A stretch of DNA of 64,000 bases. Source: Ignavibacteria bacterium (GTDB lineage Bacteria > Bacteroidota > Ignavibacteria > OLB7). This document shows, piece by piece, positions 59,526 through 64,000 of the stretch; position 1 is the first letter of the stretch, and every line of letters begins with the position of its first letter. The notes below the pieces were generated by a model. It had not been told where the DNA came from, ran no database searches, and saw only the letters and a program-made list of their open reading frames with translations. The translations under genes were made by a program, and so were the position numbers. The stretch lies in contig JACKAE010000003.1 of NCBI GenBank assembly GCA_020635205.1, positions 434,001 through 498,000 on the forward strand, in the 5' to 3' direction.

Positions 59526-61208
59526 CTACTTCCCTTCCGGTGCTACTGTCGTTGAAGGGGGTGACACTTTCAAGTTGTTTTCAACTTCACTGATATCTTG
59601 CTCTACTTTGCCTGGTGCAGGTATTGGCTGGTTCTCCTGCGGGACAGGTGTGCTGACGGCATTTCCTGTCATCCTCTCCGTCACCTCGGCAGCATACTCG
59701 GTTGATCCACTCAGCTTCTCCACAACCCCAACCACTGCGCGGGAAGACTCTTCACTCACTTTCAGGAAGGTGTTTGGCTGTACCCCAATCCAGACAATGA
59801 AGATGACGAGTGGAACTAAGATGCCGATCTCAAGTTTGCTTAGATCCTTGATTCTTCCCTTCTCATTTTCGGAGTGTGTGATTGGACCGAAGAACATTCG
59901 TTGGAAGAGAATCAACAGGTAGACCGCCGCGAAAATCACACCGCTTGCAGCTAAAATTGCAAACCACGTTGTGGAGAGATGCTTGGAGGTGAAGGCTCCG
60001 ATCAACGTGAGGTATTCACCGACAAATCCGTTCAGTCCGGGAAGGCCAACCGAAGCGAAAACCGCTATGGCGAAGAAGGTTGCGTAGACCGGCATCGAGC
60101 GGGCAAGTCCACCGAAGTCAGACATCTGGCGCGTGTGGCGGCGGTCGTAGATATAGCCAACCAGAAGGAAGAGCATACCGGTTGAAAGTCCGTGGTTCAC
60201 CATCTGGATCACCGCCCCCTGCACTCCTTCAGTAGTCATTGAGAAGATGCCGAGCGTCACAAACCCAAGGTGGGCAACCGAAGAGTAGGCCACCAACCGC
60301 TTCACATCGGTCTGCACCATGGCTAAGAGCGCACCGTAGATAATGCCAATCACTGCGAGGATGGAAATAATATCTGCGTAGTGAAGCGACGACTGCGGGA
60401 AGAGTTGCAGGTTAAAGCGGATCAACCCGTAGGTTCCCATCTTCAGCATCACACCGGCAAGAATTACCGAACCGGCTGTTGGAGCCTGCGTGTGTGCGTC
60501 GGGCAACCAGGTGTGAACCGGGAAAACCGGAACCTTGATGCAGAAGGAGAGTGCAAAGGCTAAGAAGAGCCACTTCTGTGATTCGAGCGCGATGTTCGGC
60601 CCGATGGCAAGCAGCTTCTGCAAGTCTGTTGTAAACCCACCGCCATTGCTCCCGGCATACGTTCCAAGCCAGATGATCGCAACCAGCATCAGCAGTGAGC
60701 CAGCCATCGTGTAGATAAAGAACTTGATGGAGGCGTAGACGCGATCTTTACCACCCCAGATACCGATCAGGAAGTACATCGGGATCAAGACAAGTTCCCA
60801 GAAAACGTAGAAGAGGAACGTGTCGAGCGACATAAAGACCCCCAACATCCCAAACTCGAGAATCAGCATCCAGATATAGTACTGCTTCTCCCGATCGCGT
60901 ACCGACCCCCAACTTGAGAGGGCTGCAATCGGCATGATAAACGTGGTTAGCAACACAAGCAGAACCGACATGCCGTCGAGACCGAAACGGAAGCCGATGT
61001 CCAGAGATGGAATCCACGGATAGTCGGTCACGAATTGGAAGGCGGCATTACTGCTATCGAACTGGAACCAGAGAAGGAGCGAAACCAAGAAGGCCGCCCC
61101 TGTTCCAACGGCTGCAAGCATTCGATGAGTCTTCCCCTGTCCCGCCGGAATTAGCATCATAATGCCAGCAACGAGAAGAGGTATAAAAAGTGTCGCGAGA
61201 AGAATCAT
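59526..61208 (-). CDS. nuoM: NADH-quinone oxidoreductase subunit M with C-terminal extension
   Basis: 560 aa proton-pumping subunit of complex I. Family signatures: the Glu of FWELVLIPMYFLIGIWGG, IKVPVFPVHTWLPDAHTQAPTAGSVILAG, and VAYSSVAHLGFVTLGIF. After the last helix (IFVIWIGVQPNTFLKV) there is an extra ~75-residue polar tail with Pro/Glu/Thr stretches (STPVPQENQPIPAPGKVEQDI) absent from typical NuoM of about 500 aa. It is likely to face the periplasm or cytoplasm as a flexible arm; function unknown. Between nuoL and nuoN. Confidence 0.95.
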   Translation of the reverse strand: MILLATLFIPLLVAGIMMLIPAGQGKTHRMLAAVGTGAAFLVSLLLWFQFDSSNAAFQFVTDYPWIPSLDIGFRFGLDGMSVLLVLLTTFIMPIAALSSWGSVRDREKQYYIWMLILEFGMLGVFMSLDTFLFYVFWELVLIPMYFLIGIWGGKDRVYASIKFFIYTMAGSLLMLVAIIWLGTYAGSNGGGFTTDLQKLLAIGPNIALESQKWLFLAFALSFCIKVPVFPVHTWLPDAHTQAPTAGSVILAGVMLKMGTYGLIRFNLQLFPQSSLHYADIISILAVIGIIYGALLAMVQTDVKRLVAYSSVAHLGFVTLGIFSMTTEGVQGAVIQMVNHGLSTGMLFLLVGYIYDRRHTRQMSDFGGLARSMPVYATFFAIAVFASVGLPGLNGFVGEYLTLIGAFTSKHLSTTWFAILAASGVIFAAVYLLILFQRMFFGPITHSENEKGRIKDLSKLEIGILVPLVIFIVWIGVQPNTFLKVSEESSRAVVGVVEKLSGSTEYAAEVTERMTGNAVSTPVPQENQPIPAPGKVEQDISEVENNLKVSPPSTTVAPEGK

Positions 61209-61214
61209 GTTGTT

Positions 61215-61256
61215 GAGCTATGAGCATTCAGCTATGAGCTTTGAGCAATCAGCTTT
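61215..61256. repeat. AGCTATGAGC-type short repeat
   Basis: GAGCTATGAGCATTCAGC followed by TATGAGCTTTGAGCAATCAGC, three imperfect units in the nuoL-nuoM gap. Confidence 0.6.
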
Positions 61257-61332
61257 TGCTTTTGTTGTAAATGTCGTCACGTTAGTGCTTTTCTATAGGC
61301 GATCAGCACCATTCAAATTCTGATATGATCGC

Positions 61333-63273
61333 TTACCCAAACACCAACCATCCAATAATCACCAGAATGCCAACCATAAAGACCAACATATACTGTTGGG
61401 CTACACCACTTTGAATCTTTCGGAAGAGATTCGATGCTCCTCCAGTCATCTTGGCAAGACCGTGAAGGGTTCCGTCAATCAATCCTTTATCGATCCCCTT
61501 CAGGAGAATGCTCTTCGATCCTTCCCAAATTGGCTTTACAACGCCCCCCTGATATGCCTCATCGACGTACCACTTGTTCCAGAGCAGCTTGTACAAACCT
61601 TTGAAGCTTCCGGCGACCTGGTTTGGCAACTCTGGCTTCTGAATGTACATCCGATAGGCAAGGAAAATGCCGAGAGCGGCAATCGTGAGCGATACTCCCA
61701 TCAGCACCCATTCGAGCGAGTGGGAAAGGTGGTGGCCGTGCATGTTAGCTGAGGCTTGTGCAAAAACCGGCTCAAGCCAGCTGTGAAGCGCATGAACGTG
61801 TTCACCCAGAACTATCGGCAACCCGAGGAATCCACCAACCGTTGCTAACACTGCCAATATCCAGAGTGGAATCGTCATCGTTGCTGGCGATTCGTGTGGG
61901 TGTACGTGGTGGTGGTCGAAACGCTCCTCGCCGTGGAAGGTGAGGAAGACCGACCGGAACATGTAGAAGGCTGTGCAGAAGGCAGCTAACGCACCAACAC
62001 CCCAGAGAATCGCATTGCCGTTTGCGAAGGCACTTGCGAGAATTTCATCTTTTGAGAAAAAGCCACTAAACGGAACGATACCGGCAATGGCAAGCGATCC
62101 GATCAGATAGGTCTTGTAGGTCTGCGGCATGTACTTCTTTAGTCCCCCCATCTTCTGCATATCCTGCTCCTCGTGCATGCCGTGGATCACCGATCCCGAC
62201 CCGAGGAAGAGAAGTGCTTTAAAGAAGGCGTGGGTCATCACGTGGAAGACAGCCGCAGTCCAAGCTCCAACGCCGAGCGCAACGAACATAAAGCCAAGCT
62301 GTGAGACCGTGGAGTAGGCGAGAACTTTCTTGATGTCGTTCTGCACTAATCCGACTGTCGCAGCAATCAGCGCCGTGGTAACGGCGACCCCTGCAATAAC
62401 GGCCATCGTGGTGTGCGACATCGAGAAGAGGGCAGCATTCCGGGCAACCAGAAAGATACCGGCAGTCACCATTGTTGCGGCGTGGATAAGTGCTGAGACC
62501 GGTGTGGGACCAGCCATCGCATCTGGCAACCAAACGCCGAGTGGAATCTGGGCAGACTTACCGCACGCCCCGAGAAAGAGGCAGAGCGTGGCAATCGTAA
62601 TCATCTCTTCGGACATCGATCCGGGAAGCCCAGCAGCAATCTCTGCGTACTTCAACGTTCCGAACTGGCTGAAGAGAATAAACATGCCGATCAGCATCCC
62701 GAGATCGCCAATTCGGTTCATCACGAACGCTTTCTTCGCTGCATCACCGGTCCAAGTAATCGCCGTCCCCTCGAACTTCCGGTCGTACCAGAATCCAATG
62801 AGCAAGAACGAACAGAGACCAACCCCCTCCCACCCAAGAAACGTCACTAAGAAGTTATCGGCAAGAACGAGGTTCAACATCATGAAGATGAAGAGGTTCA
62901 GGTAGGCAAAGAAGCGGAAGAATCCTCGGTCGCCGTGCATGTATCCAATCGAATAGATGTGGATAAGCGAGCCAACGCCAGTGATAATCAGCAAGAAGAT
63001 CATCGAAAGCTGATCGATCTGATAGGCGAAGTCGACGGAGAATTTCCCGGCTGTGATCCAAGAGGCGAGGGTTACGTGCATTGCACGGTCGTCGGGAGGT
63101 AGTCCCAACATCTCGAAGAAGAGAAGAACGGCAAACAGAAACGGAAGAGCAATAGCCGCTGTGCCGATTGCACCGATTACCTTCTCCGAACCAATTTTTT
63201 TTCCAAGCAGGCCATTCACCAGGAACCCTGCAAACGGCAACAAAAGAATGAAAGGCAGTAGCGTTGATGCCAT
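61333..63273 (-). CDS. nuoL: NADH-quinone oxidoreductase subunit L
   Basis: 646 aa, distal proton-pumping subunit of complex I with the long lateral helix at its C-terminus. Signatures: FLGWEGVGLCSFLLIGFW, GACGKSAQIPLGVWLPDAMAGPTPVSALIHAATMVTAG, LAYSTVSQLGFMFVALG. A histidine-rich loop (FDHHHVHPHESPA, then HVHALHS and HGHHLSH) lies between later helices. Length normal. The genes usually found directly upstream (nuoK, nuoJ and others) are not visible in the 580 bp before it. Confidence 0.97.
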   Translation of the reverse strand: MASTLLPFILLLPFAGFLVNGLLGKKIGSEKVIGAIGTAAIALPFLFAVLLFFEMLGLPPDDRAMHVTLASWITAGKFSVDFAYQIDQLSMIFLLIITGVGSLIHIYSIGYMHGDRGFFRFFAYLNLFIFMMLNLVLADNFLVTFLGWEGVGLCSFLLIGFWYDRKFEGTAITWTGDAAKKAFVMNRIGDLGMLIGMFILFSQFGTLKYAEIAAGLPGSMSEEMITIATLCLFLGACGKSAQIPLGVWLPDAMAGPTPVSALIHAATMVTAGIFLVARNAALFSMSHTTMAVIAGVAVTTALIAATVGLVQNDIKKVLAYSTVSQLGFMFVALGVGAWTAAVFHVMTHAFFKALLFLGSGSVIHGMHEEQDMQKMGGLKKYMPQTYKTYLIGSLAIAGIVPFSGFFSKDEILASAFANGNAILWGVGALAAFCTAFYMFRSVFLTFHGEERFDHHHVHPHESPATMTIPLWILAVLATVGGFLGLPIVLGEHVHALHSWLEPVFAQASANMHGHHLSHSLEWVLMGVSLTIAALGIFLAYRMYIQKPELPNQVAGSFKGLYKLLWNKWYVDEAYQGGVVKPIWEGSKSILLKGIDKGLIDGTLHGLAKMTGGASNLFRKIQSGVAQQYMLVFMVGILVIIGWLVFG

Positions 63274-63853
63274 ATCAAATCAAAATTACTTTCAGTGATG
63301 GCTTCGCCGTTCTAAAGGCAAAATTCAAAAATTGAAGCTGTCTGAAGGTTTTTGCCTCTCTTCAGGCCTCCGCCACGGCGGATTCAAAACCGAAGCCGCA
63401 AAGTTAAGAAAGAAAGATGAGGCTACCCCAAGGAATTCAAAATTCAAAAGGCAAAATTCAAAATTCAAGCCCCAGAAAGTGATTCCGAGGAAAATATCGC
63501 TGCCAAAGTCGTGTGCTACCTACAAGGTGGCAGTGTAGAGAATGTAGAAAAGAGCCTCACGATGTTGATCCGCCCCGTTGATTCTAAGTGATAAATAGAT
63601 GAGGCTACTCCAAGGAATTCAAAAGGCAAAATTCAAAATTCAAGCCCCAGAAAGTGGTTCTGAGGAAAATAATGCTGCCGAAGCCGTATAGAAAAGAGTG
63701 CCACGATGTTGATCCACTCCGCAAATTCTAAGGTAGTAGAGAAAAATCGACAGACATTTCTAAATCAACCCAAATGACAAAGGGAGTATCTGGTACAAAC
63801 ACCCCAGTACTCCCCGTTTTTGAATTTTTACTTTTGAATTTTGAATTGAATTC
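63274..63853. repeat. Gap with imperfect ~185-bp direct repeat and heptamer repeats
   Basis: Two head-to-tail related segments, 63416-63590 and 63599-63740, share GATGAGGCTACnCCAAGGAATTC, the heptamer cluster and CAAGCCCCAGAAAGTG, then ACGATGTTGATCC. Further heptamer copies lie at 63315-63333, 63432-63469, 63615-63643 and 63817-63850. No gene seen in the gap. Confidence 0.8.
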
Positions 63854-64000
63854 CTACTGATAGACAAATCCAGCCCGCTCGAACGACATCTCGATGTCTT
63901 GGAAGCGGATTGAGAGATCCTCGTCGACGATAATCATTGAGTTCCGACCAACCTTAATCCAATCAGATTTCACAGCGGTAAATGGCTCCGATGCAATAAT
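63854..64000 (-). CDS. C-terminal fragment, probable class II glutamine amidotransferase
   Basis: The last 48 codons plus the TAG stop of a gene that continues beyond the right edge. The readable end is IIASEPFTAVKSDWIKVGRN, followed by SMIIVDEDLSIRFQDIEM and SFERAGFVYQ. The pattern SEPF ... DWIKVGRNSMIIVDEDL matches the C-terminal end of YafJ-like class II glutamine amidotransferases, where the last strands read ASEPL...W..V....LLVV. The call rests on this short stretch alone; the catalytic N-terminus is outside the window. Its stop lies directly next to a heptamer repeat. Confidence 0.5.
   Translation of the reverse strand: MIASEPFTAVKSDWIKVGRNSMIIVDEDLSIRFQDIEMSFERAGFVYQ

Noticed and set aside
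62330..62905. 191-aa plus-strand frame inside nuoL
   Set aside because: Antisense shadow of a well-supported complex I gene; no start signal or family resemblance.
63416..63740. Possible CRISPR-like array
   Set aside because: Only two long imperfect units, no short regular repeats with unique spacers and no cas genes.
1..64000. tRNA or rRNA genes
   Set aside because: I looked for TTC-loop signatures and cloverleaf-like arrangements in the gaps and saw none convincing; a dedicated tRNA scan would settle it.

Overview
The window looks like a chromosomal segment of a free-living, Gram-negative member of the Bacteroidota/Chlorobiota/Kapabacteria assemblage (FCB group). This is inferred from several secreted proteins ending in the beta-sandwich sorting tail typical of type IX secretion (wording such as GVYLCQL, GVYHITI, GMYYLQV near the C-terminus), a TonB-dependent receptor with a carboxypeptidase-regulatory N-domain, a long IleRS with the GIHH signature seen in Bacteroidota, the ileS / DksA-like / lspA order, and mixed use of Shine-Dalgarno sites. 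Base composition is close to 50% GC. No rRNA, tRNA, CRISPR array, prophage or transposase gene was recognised.

Layout. 1-7.6 kb: a kelch/T9SS secreted protein, pyroglutamyl peptidase, a small excisionase-type HTH protein, an amidohydrolase, a two-HTH LuxR regulator and a cysteine-rich exported protein. 7.9-16 kb: a large T9SS propeller protein, a mono-haem lipoprotein, an M14 carboxypeptidase, a lipoprotein and a CefD-like aminotransferase coupled to a 63-residue protein. 16-21 kb: class I aminotransferase, GDPD, UvrD-type helicase. 21-25.5 kb: two paralogous choice-of-anchor secreted proteins. 25.5-29.2 kb: a glutathionylspermidine-synthase-like ATP-grasp gene, a Tat-type lipoprotein with a Ser/Arg/Gly tail and an acidic protein. 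29.5-35.4 kb: MtnX-like phosphatase, an unknown gene overlapping aspartokinase, and a TonB receptor. 35.7-41 kb: ileS, DksA-like protein, lspA with a long Ser/Asp tail. 41-47 kb: msrA, a delta-60 protein, an acyl-ACP-reductase-like enzyme, an NDH-2-like flavoprotein and an SRPBCC protein. 47-52.4 kb: enolase, a phosphohexomutase, a GalT-like DUF4921 protein and an EI24 membrane protein. 52.5-57.7 kb: hrcA, grpE, dnaJ and an MsbA-like ABC exporter on the minus strand. 57.9-63.3 kb: nuoL, nuoM and nuoN on the minus strand. The right edge holds the C-terminus of a probable class II glutamine amidotransferase.

The most striking non-genic content is repeats. Five elements of 255-381 bp with terminal inverted repeats lie in gaps at 3.6, 9.9, 13.3, 15.8 and 18.7 kb. 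They look like MITEs; three share a core with conserved hairpins. At least five further short repeat families fill other gaps (TTTTGAA heptamers, CGCAAAGG, GAGTTCGTAGAG, AGCTATGAGC and a GTCACTCTGA/GAGACTCTTC type). Several copies start exactly at, or supply, the stop codon of the neighbouring gene.

The candidates I rate highest are the ATP-grasp/tailed-lipoprotein cluster, the acyl-ACP-reductase homologue outside cyanobacteria, the IleRS with swapped GIHH signature, the MITE-like family, and the repeats fused to stop codons.
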